DNA of 64,000 nt, from positions 4,924,062-4,988,061 of the forward strand of contig NC_056051.1 of NCBI RefSeq assembly GCF_004379255.2, written 5' to 3'. Source of the DNA: Salvia splendens (Eukaryota > Streptophyta > Magnoliopsida > Lamiales > Lamiaceae). Under the pieces are notes generated by a model, which saw only the letters and a program-made list of their open reading frames with translations, had not been told where the DNA came from and ran no database searches. A program made the position numbers and the translations under genes. Each line of letters starts with the position of its first letter. The stretch's first letter is position 1. Positions 1 to 10,985 of this stretch are shown in pieces.

Positions 1-1
1 A

Positions 2-643
2 AAGTGCAGATCACCACTTTACTGGGATGAAGTTGGTGAGAGAAGGATTCTCGGACCGGACTCGGTAGAGGAAATGATAGAAATTGTCCGACAAATCCGA
101 GGGAGAATCAAGGAAGCTCAAGATAGACAGAAATCCTATGCAGATGCTCGCAGAACGGATTTACAGTTTAAAGCAGGAGACAAGGTCTTTCTGAAAGTAT
201 CCCCATCAAAAGGGATAACCAGATTTGGCGTCAAGGGCAAGCTGAAACCGCGTTTTATCGGACCTTATGAGATCCTAGAAACAGTCGGCCCTGTGGCGTA
301 CAGATTAGCGCTCCCGCCAAGTTTCGGGAATGTTCACAATGTGTTTCATGTATCACAGTTGAGAAAGTACGTGTTTGACCCCAAACACATAGTGCACCAA
401 GAAGAAATGGTGTTAGAACCAGATTTGAGCTATGAAGAAAAGCCAGAAGCAATTCTGGACAGAAAAGTTAAAGAGTTGAGAAATAAGAATATTGTAACAG
501 TGAAAGTCCTATGGAAGCATCACGGCCGCGAGGAGGCGACGTGGGAGCTCGAGGACCCAGATGAAAGAGAAGTACCCACAGCTTTTTACCTAACCGAGAC
601 AAAATTTCGGGACGAAATTTTTGTTAAGGGGGGTAGAATGTAA
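2..643 (+). CDS. Ty3/gypsy chromovirus pol, 3' end (integrase tail plus chromodomain), partial
   Basis: The frame is open from the window edge to a TAA at 641-643, so only the last ~214 codons of a gag-pol polyprotein are present. The first half is the C-terminal integrase domain, with the motifs GPYEIL, GPVAYRLALP and NVFHVSQLRKY. The rest is a chromodomain with KVLWKHHGREEATWE followed by an acidic DPDE stretch. The protein ends FVKGGRM, and the coding GGGG run doubles as the polypurine tract just before the LTR. These endings are known for Tekay/Del chromoviruses, whose chromodomain is thought to steer integration to marked chromatin. Gag, protease, RT, RNase H and the integrase core lie outside the window. 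No stop or frameshift interrupts the visible part, so the element could be fairly young. Confidence 0.9.
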   Translation, partial: KCRSPLYWDEVGERRILGPDSVEEMIEIVRQIRGRIKEAQDRQKSYADARRTDLQFKAGDKVFLKVSPSKGITRFGVKGKLKPRFIGPYEILETVGPVAYRLALPPSFGNVHNVFHVSQLRKYVFDPKHIVHQEEMVLEPDLSYEEKPEAILDRKVKELRNKNIVTVKVLWKHHGREEATWELEDPDEREVPTAFYLTETKFRDEIFVKGGRM

Positions 644-3600
644 TAGCCGAGACTTAGATTCCTCGGGAGTTATGAAATAAAATACTAGAACTTTTATTGA
701 CGAATGAAAGAGTATTTTTATTTCTTGAATAAGGGTACAAGTACAACTTCAGAAATTTCAAAGCCACCAAATTTCAAGTGTTTGGAATTAAATACACACC
801 AATAACTTTTACATGTTAAGAAAAAGAGAGAATTTCAAATAGAAACCCTATCTCTTTACAAATGAAACTACTAGCTTCGGGCCCTTCTTCTAGCATGGTT
901 TCGGCCCAATTTCCGATGGCCCGATTGGGCTGAACAGACGAGACAGCAACCGAGAAGAGTCAGCCTCTTGTCCCTGCCAGAAAGCAACAAGATAAACAAG
1001 AGGTTACATAAGACACTAAAGCTTTTAGTTGGCAAAGTAAGCAAGGATAAGGAACAAACCTACTTTAAGCTTTGAAGACCAAAACTTACCGAAAAAAAGA
1101 AAGGTAAGAGGTTGTTTTATCCCTGCACTCCACGGCTCACACCAGCCAAACGAGCAGCCACCAAGCACGGCAGTTCGGCACGAGCTCGGCAGTTCGCCAC
1201 CAAGCACGGCAGTTCGGCACCGAGCTCGGCAGTTCGCCACCAAGCACGGCAGTTCGGCACCGAGCTCGGCAGTTCGCCACCAAGCTCGGCAGTTCTGCAC
1301 CAAGCTCGGCAACTCCGTGATCTGGAGAGAAAGATCAAAACATGAAGAAGAGCTCGGCTGTTATGACAACTCGTTTCAACAGCCGTTAGATCTCCTCAAT
1401 CGTTTACAGAGACAACAAGAGAAGTGTACTAAGAAAGGGAAGGGGGAAACAATACCTTGCAGAAATGTGAGTGGGTGTTGGACCGAAAGAAGCAAACTCC
1501 AGCCAGCAGGCTCCCCTCCAGCTAATACTCTGCAAAGCTGCAAGTAACAGCCCTTGCTTTCCCTACCCAAACCGGTTATAGTCCGGAAATCAGCCCCCAC
1601 AGTGTCACCTCTAGTGTGCACCTGCAAAAGAAGACAAATTCATGAATGAATCAGAGTACAAGGCAGCACAAAAAACACCAAAATCAGTTAAAGAATGCTG
1701 CAAGGTCAGCCAAGTACCTCAGTCATTGTGCAGCTTTCAGTTACAAGCTGTGCATAAATATGCCAATCTCCTCCTCAGTTCCATCCCCCACCACACAACA
1801 AACTAGTTACTAAACGGAGCAGCAAGCGGAGGAGCAAGAGAGGTCAAGACCAAGGAAGGGAGTAGCTTAGCAAGTTCAGCGGAGGTACAAGGGAAAGGTA
1901 ACACCCATCAGCTTAAATCTCAAGTTTAATGGCATCATTCGAGCATGATAGAAACAAAACATGGAAACGATTTATGATAACATGAGAATCTGAGAAATCA
2001 GTAAACCTCCCTTGCACATACCCCAGCCTCATTAGGATGCATGTCTAGGGTAGTGTAGCACTTTTAAGACTGGAGGAAAGGAACCATGGAATGGTGTCCT
2101 CCACACAGAATCAGTCACATAGAAGCACAACCACATTGCTTTTCAAACGCGAACTAGGACTAGACTATGACAAGAGAAAGAAGATAACTAGTAGGAACTT
2201 AGCTTCGGCGAGGTGACTGCCTGATTAAACGGCGCACTGCTACGAGGGTCTCCGCAGCGGCAGAACCGCCGTCTGCGTGTCACCCCTAAGCCGAGGGGTC
2301 CAGCGTCGCCGAAGGGAGGAAGATGGAGGCGACGGCAGCGTGGACCGAGGGATGCCGCTGAAGGACGAAGAATACGACGTCTTCCCTCCACGGGTGACCC
2401 CTCCGCGAACAAAACGTCGTCAAGATTGCCCGTACAAGGTTATGCCTCAAAGGGGGAAGAGATGGTGGGTAGTGGGTCGCCGGTTAGACAGCGACGAGTC
2501 CTCCACCTCCCCAGGTTTTCCGAATTTTAGACCCCTTCTTGCCGAGTAGGAGACAGAGGGTGGGAGCGGTCGTGCGATGCGGAGAGGAACGGAATAGAAA
2601 TGGGCTGACTCCGGTTCCTCACACGCCGGCGAGGAGCGCTGAAGGTGGCGGGGTGCGAAATCGCCGAGAGGAAGGAGAGAAAGGGGGCTAGGGTTCCTCA
2701 TTTTCAATTTGGGGATTTTTGAGAAATGAGAGAGAGATAGTGACGATGGTTGGTGAAGGGGGTATTTGGGCCTTTTCCACTATTCATCACTTGGGCCTGG
2801 AATTAATTAAGCTGGGCCAGATTAAATGAGAAGAAGAAAAGAATTGGGCCAATTAGTTAAGCTGGACCGAAAATGCTTAATGAAATAATACCTTGGCCCA
2901 GATTAAGTAAACGCCTTGCTGGACTTAAGAAATTAGTTCTTGGTTTAATACTTTTAGTGAAGAGCCTCTTTTCAAGTATAATGGAAATTATTTCCTAAGC
3001 CACGGAAGAAAAGAACTTATAAGCCGTGAGTGAAATAAAGCCAGTGAATAATTAAAGCGGACTTTAATAGTCACAGAAAGTATTTCTTAAAATACTTAAG
3101 ATAATCCGAGAATTTCTAATACCGAACGGGTCAGCCGGTTACAGAACAAATTAAATCACCGATTTATTTAAAGATTTAAGACTTCTAATTTTAGAAGGCA
3201 GAAATTAAAATAATAAGCACACGCTTAGGCATGCATTCATGCAAGATTTTTGAGGTCTAATTTAAATATATTAATTTTGTAAAGGAACGTCGTCGTTCGA
3301 CGCATAATCTCAGAACAGGGGAAAGCACCTATTTTGCAAGAGTTAAGCAATTGAGGTGTGGGCTTCTTTCCTTTTTATTTACAGAACTCTATGAGAATAA
3401 GATTGAACTTTTGAATGAATTGTCATGCCATGTTTTATTTTGTGATTGCCATTCATGGTTAAAACGAATTCGGGTCCCAGTAGGTCAGTAAATCCTACTC
3501 GGACTAGTGTACACATAGGGACCGTGAGCTAGCGCAAGGTTGGCCGGTTCGTGGGTCGTGAGCTAGCGCCAGGTTGGCCGACCCAGTGATCGTGGAATGT

Positions 3601-4128
3601 GGCCACATTCCCGATTCACACAGCTTGACATGGTATATCATCAGAAAGTTAAAAGACTGCAGTCTATTTCAGAAAGAAATAACAGATTTTAGTGACCGGG
3701 ACTTGTTTTCAGAAAAACCCCGCGTTCACTCAGCTTGGCAGACAATTAAAAAAGAAAACAGTTTTCGGCATAAGCCACTGAGTATATCAAGTACTCAGCC
3801 CTGCATATTGTTTTCCTAAATGTGCAGGTTGATCGATCGAGGCAGAGGAGGTGTTGGGACTGAAGATGAAATAAAAGAAGGGTAGCTAGTGTAGTATGTC
3901 TCCATACATGTTATACTTGTCTTGGAACTCTTCCGCTGCATAGACCTAGCTTTGTCTCAGTAAAGACAATGTCCCCCTTTTCACTCTGATGTAATAATTT
4001 GCTATTTTGATGACTTTTAGACAGTATTTCCTTAATTTCAGTAATTATGATGATGTGTTGAGACAGTTTAGAATTTTTAGTCGCGAAATAGCTGCGCTTT
4101 CTTTGACTAGGAAGTTGTGGTCGTGACA
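639..4128 (+). repeat. 3' LTR of the Tekay-type chromovirus
   Basis: The LTR starts TGTAATAGCC directly after the purine-rich tract at 628-636 and ends GTCGTGACA, giving TG...CA termini and about 3.49 kb, long as is usual for Tekay/Del. The pol stop codon overlaps its first bases. No convincing host gene lies inside; the short ORFs at 1112-1547 and 2188-2707 fall in GC-rich or repetitive LTR sequence. The partner LTR is upstream of the window, so LTR divergence cannot be read. The next five bases are GACTC, but their TSD status cannot be tested here. The same LTR sequence family recurs inverted from 4129 to 19463. Confidence 0.85.
1158..1316. repeat. Minisatellite of 40 bp (two 20-bp half units) inside the LTR
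   Basis: A unit reading CCACCAAGCACGGCAGTTCG then GCACCGAGCTCGGCAGTTCG is repeated about 3.5 times. The two 20-bp halves are themselves related, so the array is a dimer-based minisatellite. The short ORFs on both strands here are products of the repeat and not genes. Confidence 0.85.
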
Positions 4129-4248
4129 GACTCCCTATTATTAGTGAGTGTAGCTATATCGCAACTAAATTAAACTCATCGGTCATGGGCTCATCATAAA
4201 GAAGTACTCAATTCAAGGAAGTAGTCTTAAAGGCCATTGGGTACAACC

Positions 4249-5379
4249 ATGGGCGGATCCAGGATTTAAAAATCGTGGGGTCGGACGAGATAATTAATAT
4301 AATAATATTATATATATTATAAAAATTCATTACAAATAAAATTTTCTTTGTTTTATCACGATAGTTGACTTTTACGAGTTCATATTTTTAACTTTTACGA
4401 ATATTCATATTTTGAAGCTGACCGAAATTTTATCATTGGAAATAATTGCAAACATATCTTCCAGTCGTTGATTGTGTTCAACATTAGCACCAGAAGAACA
4501 GATAAAACTCATGAGAACAGATACAAACTCAAGATATTTTTAAAATAAATTTATCCATTAATTTAATATGGATGGTAATTAAAATCAATAATAAAAAAAC
4601 GTAAGTATATAATTATTATATTCATAAAAATTAGGTCAAATAAACAAAATAAAAGTAAAAAAATAATAAAACATGATTAAAAGAATATCAATAACGCATC
4701 AATTTTTTTTGTGCAAAGCCTATGCCCCTCAAAAATCTTAATCTTAGTCTCCTACTATAACTTTCTATTTAATCAAAATAATAATTGTGTAGAAATATAG
4801 AATTTTTATTTATAAAGAAAGTTGTAACTCTTGTAATAAAGATAAAATTATTTAAAAAGGACAGTATTGACTGATTTTTTTAACTAATAAACTTAAATAA
4901 ATTAGGAATTTATGTAAATTTGTGGGAAAATTAAGGAGAAAAAAAGTTAATACTACATGGCTTAGAAAATTATTGGTAGGGGAATTAAATGAAAAAGCAG
5001 TATTAACGGCGAGTGACCAGAGGCAATCAATTAGATTTTTACTTATAGATTTTCTAACCCAACAATCAATAGGAGTATTAACCACTCCTCAGCCCAAAAA
5101 TCAATATTAACCTCTCTGTTCATCTTCTTCGTTGAGAATACATCAGCTTCTTCTGCAACCCTCCCCTTATCTATCTCTACTCTATTCTTATTAGTATTGT
5201 TCCTTTCTCCTCTTAGTTTTTGGAAAAGGCGGAAGGCTTCGGGTAGAGTTGAAGCTGGCCGTGGGGTCGGAGACGGAACTGCACCAGGTCAAAGGTCGAA
5301 GATGATGTTTTCCGGCAGTGTTCGGTGGACCGCCGGTGGGGTCGGCCGACCCCGCGCGACCCCACCTGGATCCGCCGAT
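4249..5379. mobile_element. Non-autonomous TIR element, MULE-like, with 10-11 bp TSD
   Basis: GGGTACAACC occurs directly at 4239-4248 and 5380-5389 (with one more shared T, 11 bp). Between them the ends are inverted: GGCGGATCCAGG on the left and CCTGGATCCGCC on the right, with GGGGTCG/CGACCCC further in. A 9-11 bp TSD is the hallmark of Mutator-like elements. The interior is AT-rich and the short ORFs resemble nothing I recognise, so it is non-autonomous. The superfamily rests on TSD length alone. It interrupts the inverted LTR. Confidence 0.7.
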
Positions 5380-6545
5380 GGGTACAACCAAGTCGAAATC
5401 AGAGTGTTAAGTCTATTACATTGTTTTACTAGAACAATTCTTAACATGCAGCGGAAGGTTCCAAGACGAAGTAATATGTATGGAGACATATTAAATCAGC
5501 TACCTAGCTACTTTTTTATAAGTCTTTCCCAACACCTTCTCGCTCGACCACGATCAACCTGCACGTTAGAAAAATAAACATGCAGGGCTGAGTATTTGAT
5601 ATACCCAGTGGACTTAGTGCCAAAAACATTTCTATTTAATTGTCAGCCACAGTTGAGTGAACGCGGAATTTTATTTGAAATAATACCCGGGTCACTAAAT
5701 CATTTTTCCTTTCATAAATTTGATTGCGCAATCACATAAACATGTCATACCATATCTGATCTTATGTGAACCGGAAATGTGGCCACATTCCACGACGGTC
5801 ACTAGACCGGCCAACTCGAAAGCTAGCACACAGTCCCATATGTGTACACTAGTCCGAGTAGGATTTGCGGCCCTACTGGGACTCGAATTCAATTTAACAT
5901 GATTGTCATAGCCAACAGATAGGTAATCATAAAACAAAACGTGGCATGACAACTCATTCAAAACATTCACGTTTTCACATACAATCACATTTTGAAAGAA
6001 AATCCCACCTCGTTTGCTTAAACTCTCAAACGAGCGTTCCTCTACTTGATTACTTGTCGTGCGATGACGCCCCTTCATAAACAAATAATATACTTAATCT
6101 AGGCTTAAGTAATTATTTATTTAGTGTGTATGCATTCCTAGGCGTGTGATAATTTTTTTATTTTTCTCTTTTTTTTAAATCCCTGAAATCTTTAATCATT
6201 AATTAAATCAAGTAATTTAATTTATTTGGGTATTTGCCGGATTATTCGTGTATTGGTTAAATTCCAAACATCTTAAACTTTATTTCCGCGAAATCAAATA
6301 GTGGATATCCATCATTTAATTTTGCAAAACATTAGGAGGGTCTATAAATCAAATTTGATGTTTTAATTAGTGGTTCATGCTATGATTTAAATTATCATAA
6401 GTGCATTCTCAAATTTAAATCCTCTTGGATTTAAATACTTAATTAAATTAAAATACCTACTTTGGTTAAAATTTATAAAAGTCCAATTTAATCATTTATT
6501 GGACATAGTATTAACACAACTAGCATTTTTTTCTTCCGTGACTTA

Positions 6546-7563
6546 GGGCATCCACAATGGGGCGCCCGAAGGCGCGCCCGATGGGTGCCATCGTCCTCGG
6601 GCGCGCCATCGGGCACCATGGTCGGTGCCCGGACGATGCGACGCCCTAAGCCCACGCCCTATGCTTTGTCCGCGGTAGAAGCGCTCCCGATTGGCCATCG
6701 GGCGCGCCATCGTCCGCGCCATCGGGCGCCATTGTCGGCGACGCGAACGATGGCGCGCCCGATGGCACGCGTTTTTTATTTTTTTTAATGCTAAATTCGA
6801 AAAATTTGTTTAAATACCCCCTACCCCACCTTCATTTGTAACATTTCATTTCACGATTCCACTCTCGAAACTCACATTTACTACGAAATGGATTCAAGTC
6901 CCAATAGTCCGATGTTTGGTGGTGATGCGCGTTGGCCGGGTACATAGGGGATTGATGTTTGGTGGTGATGCGCGTTTGGTGGTGATTCAAGTCCCAATGA
7001 GAGTTCCGGCACACCGATGTCCTCCCGGCGTCCCATAGGCGTCAAGGCTGGGAAGAACAAGGGGAAGGCGACGGCGACAACATCCTCGACCGCCGCCACC
7101 CCATCGCCGATCCCGATCCCGATTCCGATCCCGATTCCGACCCCGAGCCCGACGGCCCCCGCGTATGTGGAGTTGGCAACAGCTTCGATGGCACGGACGT
7201 TGTTGCAGACGCACAAGGCCCTCGAGAAGTGCACGGACCCCGCCAAAGCCGAATACCTCCGGGGGTTGATCGATGAGCTGAGCCGGAAGTTGGGAATTTC
7301 GTAGATTAGCCAACTTGAATCGTGTAACTTTTGTTAATCAATGCAGTCTTCGCCGGTTTTTATTTAATCGTTGTGTTTTTTAATTAGTTTGCATTATATA
7401 TTTGAAAACATTTAAATTAATTAACTAAACAATAGTAAAACCTATAGGGCGCGCCTTAGGGCGTCCCATAGGGCGCCCCACTGCAGGTGGAAGGGTAGGA
7501 GGATAAAAAAGATGACGTGGCGGTGCATAGGGCGCGCCTTAGGGTGCCCCATTGCAAATGCCC
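6546..7563. mobile_element. PIF/Harbinger-type non-autonomous element with TTA target duplication
   Basis: The left end GGGCATCCACAATGGGGC is the inverse of the right end GCCCCATTGCAAATGCCC, with small differences. The element is flanked by TTA at 6543-6545 and 7564-7566. The 3-bp TTA duplication and GGG-starting TIRs are typical of PIF/Harbinger. The first 230 bases are a GC-rich maze of GGCGCGCC and CATCGGGCGC motifs, and the last 120 bases repeat GGGCGCGCC. A fragment of the family's accessory ORF is retained inside. No transposase is seen. Confidence 0.8.
7017..7304 (+). CDS. C-terminal fragment of Harbinger accessory (NAM-associated/Myb-like) ORF
   Basis: The 95-residue frame starts ATG at 7017 and ends TAG. 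It opens with RRPIGVKAGKNKGKA, the basic RPxGxKxxK signature of the C-terminal NAM-associated domain found in the second protein of plant PIF/Harbinger elements and in host proteins derived from it. A low-complexity run of PIPIPIPIP repeats (codons 30-45) follows, then an amphipathic helical tail (LLQTHKALEKC, RGLIDELSRKLG). The N-terminal Myb/SANT-like DNA-binding part is missing. Just upstream (6914-6990) a GTTTGGTGGTGATGCGCGTT tract is repeated three times. It is a relic and probably not functional. Other low-complexity basic proteins could look similar, so the family call is moderate. Confidence 0.55.
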   Translation: MSSRRPIGVKAGKNKGKATATTSSTAATPSPIPIPIPIPIPTPSPTAPAYVELATASMARTLLQTHKALEKCTDPAKAEYLRGLIDELSRKLGIS

Positions 7564-7853
7564 TTAAGGAATTAAATTTCGTGGTCTCGAGTTTATCTAG
7601 GGCAGTGGTCCAAAGGATTTAAATTTTGATGGCTCAAGGAAGAATAACACTAGGCCCAAATTTTATTAAAAAAACCAGTGGCCTAATTCTATTTTTGTTA
7701 AAGGAAAAAGACCCAATCTTAGATTAATTGGTGTAGTCCAAATACTACTCCGAATCATCACCATTTTTTTAAAGAAGGCCCAATTCGAAAGTAGAAAAAA
7801 AGGAGAGGCCCAAAATAACTCCCTTCACTACCGTCGCTGCTCCCTCTCTCTTT

Positions 7854-8246
7854 GGGAAAATCGGGTTTCTAGGGCAGTTTGCCTTTAAAATTACGTAAAT
7901 GTACCCATTTTGTTATCTATTCCATAAATGGGAAAAACGTCATTCTCGTTGGCGTGTTTTAAGTGAAAACGCCACCCGTATTGGCGTTTTACAACGTATG
8001 TGTCGTTGTATTGCATGTATGTTAAAAAACGCCGACGGGGTTGGCGTTTGATCGAAAAACGCCAATCCCAGTGGCGTGTTTTAAAAACGCCAATTCGGGT
8101 GGCGTTTTTCGTGCCTTCTGCCGTGAAAAAGGCCAAAATTTATCCCAAGTTATACACGCCAATGGGATTGGCGTGTTTCAACCTTTCATTCAGGCAAACT
8201 TTCGTTCAGGCATTTCATCGAACACTTGGAGGGCAAACTTTCGTTC
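7854..8246 (+). repeat. Left TIR of the Pack-MULE, with an array of short palindromes
   Basis: It begins GGGAAAATCGGGTTTCTAG. Between about 7930 and 8185 it holds at least five imperfect hairpins whose arms are (A)ACGCCA and TGGCGT(T), with variable loops such as CCCGTAT, ATCCCAG and ATTCGGG. Near the inner end CAAACTTTCGTTCAGGCATTTCATC is duplicated (8194-8217 and 8233-8256), extending the repeat unit into the captured DNA. Confidence 0.85.
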
Positions 8247-8652
8247 AGGCATTTCATCAAACAGTTGGTTCAAATCCCTAACCGACATGATCCAATTCCC
8301 CTCATTCACCAACTCCACCGTCGCCGCTTCTTCTCCGTCGTTGCCGCCGCGCCAGCATCTCTCCTCCTCGCTGGAGCTGCTCACGGCGGCGACGTCGGGC
8401 GGTTTCATGCCGGCGTCGGCGGATCCATACTCGTCGGGGTTTCCGATGCTGGAGTTCAAGCCGTCGCTCAACTTCTCGCTGGATGGGCTCGGGAGCGGCT
8501 ATGGAAGCTTCCAGGGGGTTCCCGAAGCAAATGGGAAGCTTCTTTTTCCGTTTGAGGATTTGAAGCAGGTGCCCAACAATGCTGATCAAACTAGAGATGA
8601 TCATAATTCCAATGGATTTTGGAATGGGGTTATAGGCGGTGGATCATGGTAA
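8041..8652 (+). pseudogene. Chimeric ORF: TIR-derived leader fused to the C-terminus of a Dof transcription factor
   Basis: The frame runs from inside the left TIR through the junction near 8281 to TAA at 8650-8652. The part from about 8287 is host-derived and carries hallmarks of the Dof C-terminus: SSLELLTAATSGG, MLEFKPSLNFSLDGLG, LLFPFEDLKQ and the terminal GFWNGVIGGGSW. The C-terminal WNG...GGGSW tail is known from several Dof proteins (DOF2.4/DOF5.1/OBP3-like). The N-terminal C2C2 Dof zinc finger is absent, so this piece cannot bind DNA as a Dof protein. The 80-residue leader is translated TIR sequence and need not be real protein. The captured frame has no internal stop, so capture may be recent. 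Which Dof paralogue was the donor cannot be told here. Confidence 0.75.
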
Positions 8653-9867
8653 ATTTTACTAATTTTTTTACATTTTTTCTTTGTGGGGGTGGTGGGTGAC
8701 TTTGTTTGTATTGATTTGGAAAAAATGAAAAGTAAAAAACTGACTTATAAGTATAATACTACTGGTACTACTATATATGGATACTGTGTTCTTGGGTTAA
8801 TTAATTATACTACTACTACATAGTAGTATCTATGGTGGTTGTGTAATTATTATTATTATTGTTATTAATTATCAAGGATATATATGTATATGTTGGAGTT
8901 AGAAGCTTGTTTTTAGATATGGCTTCAGGTAAGGGAGATGGTGTATAGTGATAGAAGAAGAGATTGGCCTTGATTTTTGAAGGGCAATTAAGCAGCTGCA
9001 TTGCTACTTTATTCTTCTATCAGCACAAGGAGAGCCACCATGGAATTAAGCCACATTTTCTTTGCCTTTTCTAGTATTATGATTTTGTATAACTCAAGTT
9101 TTTATTCAGCTTTTGTGATGGAAGATCTTGTCTTAGTTACTCTCTCTCTTTAATTTCACATATCTTCAATTTCTTCAATTCTAATAAGTTTTTGTTATCA
9201 TGCATTATAGTGTGTAGTAATGTGTATCCAAACAGCCACCAACTGTGAGAGTGAGATAGACTCAGTCAAATGATTCACACAAACCATCATATACAGTAGA
9301 TAGATACTGATACTATTTTGCAGATGAAACCAATTATCGAATCAAATTTCTTGTCTTCACTTTGAAGCTACTCCCAAACCCCAACTACTTGTCCATCCAA
9401 ACACCTCATCATTCCACGCCACCTATTCTGCTCCAATCACAATTGCCCACTATATATCACAATAATTCTACTCAACAAGCACATCATATCATATCGTATA
9501 TTTGGAATTTTCAGTGCAACATACTAGATACGGAATCAGAAATTGGAAAACACCGTCAAGTTTTTCAGTACTATCACAATGTGAAATGTAGTCGAGAATA
9601 AAAAATCTCAGTCATAACACCAACCACTATGGCAGGACAAGCATCAGAATAAAACCATTTGTGTGATGAAGGAAAACGCCATTTGTACAATGGAGGGAAA
9701 TCACAGAGATGCTACCGGTTGGCGCACATACCTACACGTCCTCGATCAACCAGTAGCTTCCACCAAATCCTGATTCACCAAAACAAGCACATAATTATGT
9801 GCAATGTATTGCCTTTCCCTACTCAATAATATATGTATTACAGAGCCCAATTCAAAATTAACATTGT
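8653..9867. other. Captured non-coding DNA downstream of the Dof stop
   Basis: The stretch is AT-rich with simple runs (TTATTATTATTATTG at 8847-8862). It probably represents the 3' UTR and downstream flank taken with the Dof fragment. The small ORF at 9362-9601 has no recognisable motif. Confidence 0.5.
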
Positions 9868-10260
9868 TGAACGAAAGTTTGCCCTTCAGGTGTTCGATGA
9901 AATGCCTGAACGAAAGTTTGCCTGAATGAAAGGTTGAAACACGCCAATCCCATTGGCGTGTATAACTTGGGATAATTTTTGGCCTTTTTCACGGCGGAAG
10001 GCACGAAAAACGCCACCCGAATTGGCGTTTTTAAAACACGCCACTGGGATTGGCGTTTTTCGATCAAACGCCAACCCCGTCGGCGTTTTTTAACGTACAT
10101 GCAATACAACGACACATACGTTGTAAAACGCCAATACGGGTGGCGTTTTCACTTAAAACACGCCAACGAGAATGGCGTTTTTCCCATTTATGGAATAGAT
10201 AACAAAATGGGTACATTTACGTAATTTTAAAGGCAAACTGCCCTAGAAACCCGATTTTCT
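9868..10260 (-). repeat. Right TIR of the Pack-MULE
   Basis: This is the reverse complement of 7854-8246, with the same ordered hairpins and the same outer sequence CTAGAAACCCGATTTTCT. The inner end is GAACGAAAGTTTGCCCTTCAG. One nested copy of the CAAACTTTCGTTCAGGCATT motif is retained against two in the left TIR. Confidence 0.85.
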
Positions 10261-10739
10261 CTCTCTCTTTCTCATCCCCAATTAAATTTCTAAAATCCCT
10301 AATCCCTCTCTTCTCCAAAATCGACAGCCCTTCCTCTCCTCTTGCCTCTCTCTCCCGACCGGCGGATTATCGTCCGGGGTGGCCTTCGCCTTCCTCATCT
10401 CAGCTTTTCTCTACTCCCTTACCCGATTGAGACTCAATCCCTAAATTGAAGTGGGTCACGATCAGCGGAGAAGGCAGCGACGTCCGCCTACTGTCGTACT
10501 CTCTCCGTCGCGTCCCGGTTCGCGGCGTCACCGCCAGCCACCTCCTCCCGTCACTTCACGGCTACCTGGCGCCGTCGGCCCTGGCCCCACTCGCCGGCGT
10601 GCTGCGTACCGCACCTTCGGAGCTGCCACGTCGCTGCCTGCTCGTCGGGTTCGTGTGAGGGCAGCCTCTTCTCTGCCTCCATCCCTACCCAGCCATTGTC
10701 TAGCAGCTTCCACGCCCCAAGCTAAGTCTCGCTCTTAGT

Positions 10740-10985
10740 GGCGAAATTCCAAGAAACAACGTCATGGAGAATTTTATCCGCCATTTGTACCCGGAAAAAA
10801 AAAAGTTTCCAGAGAGGGGAAAGACGCGAGAAGCTCTCGCGTGTTTTAACTAAACACGCTTGAAGCTCTCGCGTGTTTAATTAAACACGCATCAGGCTCT
10901 CGCGTGTATATGTAACACGCATCAGGCTCTCGCGTGTTTAACTAAACACGCGACACGCTCTCGCATGTTTCGGTTGGACACATAT
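10740..10985 (+). repeat. Left TIR of the 7.4-kb MULE, hairpin minisatellite
   Basis: After ~100 unique bases the TIR holds five units of about 36 bp built on GCTCTCGCGTGTTTAA and TTAAACACGC. Each unit can fold because ACACGC and GCGTGT face each other. The unit tails vary (TTGAAG, ATCAG, GACAC). Confidence 0.8.

Larger units (their letters stand above)
7854..10260 (+). mobile_element. Pack-MULE carrying a Dof gene fragment
   Basis: Long terminal inverted repeats of about 390 bp (7854-8246 and 9868-10260) enclose unrelated host-type DNA. A direct CTCTCTCTTT at 7844-7853 and 10261-10270 is a plausible 10-bp TSD, though low-complexity. The two TIRs are nearly identical, with only a few mismatches (for example AACGTC against AACGCC near the outer end), so the element moved fairly recently. 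No transposase is present. The internal 1.6 kb includes the end of a Dof transcription-factor gene and its downstream DNA. Long TIRs plus a captured host gene fragment fit the Pack-MULE definition. Confidence 0.8.

Noticed and set aside
1112..1547. Overlapping ORFs on both strands
   Set aside because: They are by-products of the 40-bp minisatellite inside the LTR and carry no domain.
2188..2707. ORFs in the GC-rich part of the LTR
   Set aside because: Located inside the LTR, antisense to each other, no recognisable motif; the homologous region of the inverted LTR does not keep the frames.
5695..6084. 129-residue minus-strand ORF
   Set aside because: It lies within the inverted LTR, and the equivalent region of the intact LTR (3400-3650) is not coding.
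7844..10270. Treating the Pack-MULE TSD as proven
   Set aside because: CTCTCTCTTT is low-complexity in a CT-rich flank, so it could be chance. The element call rests on the TIRs instead.
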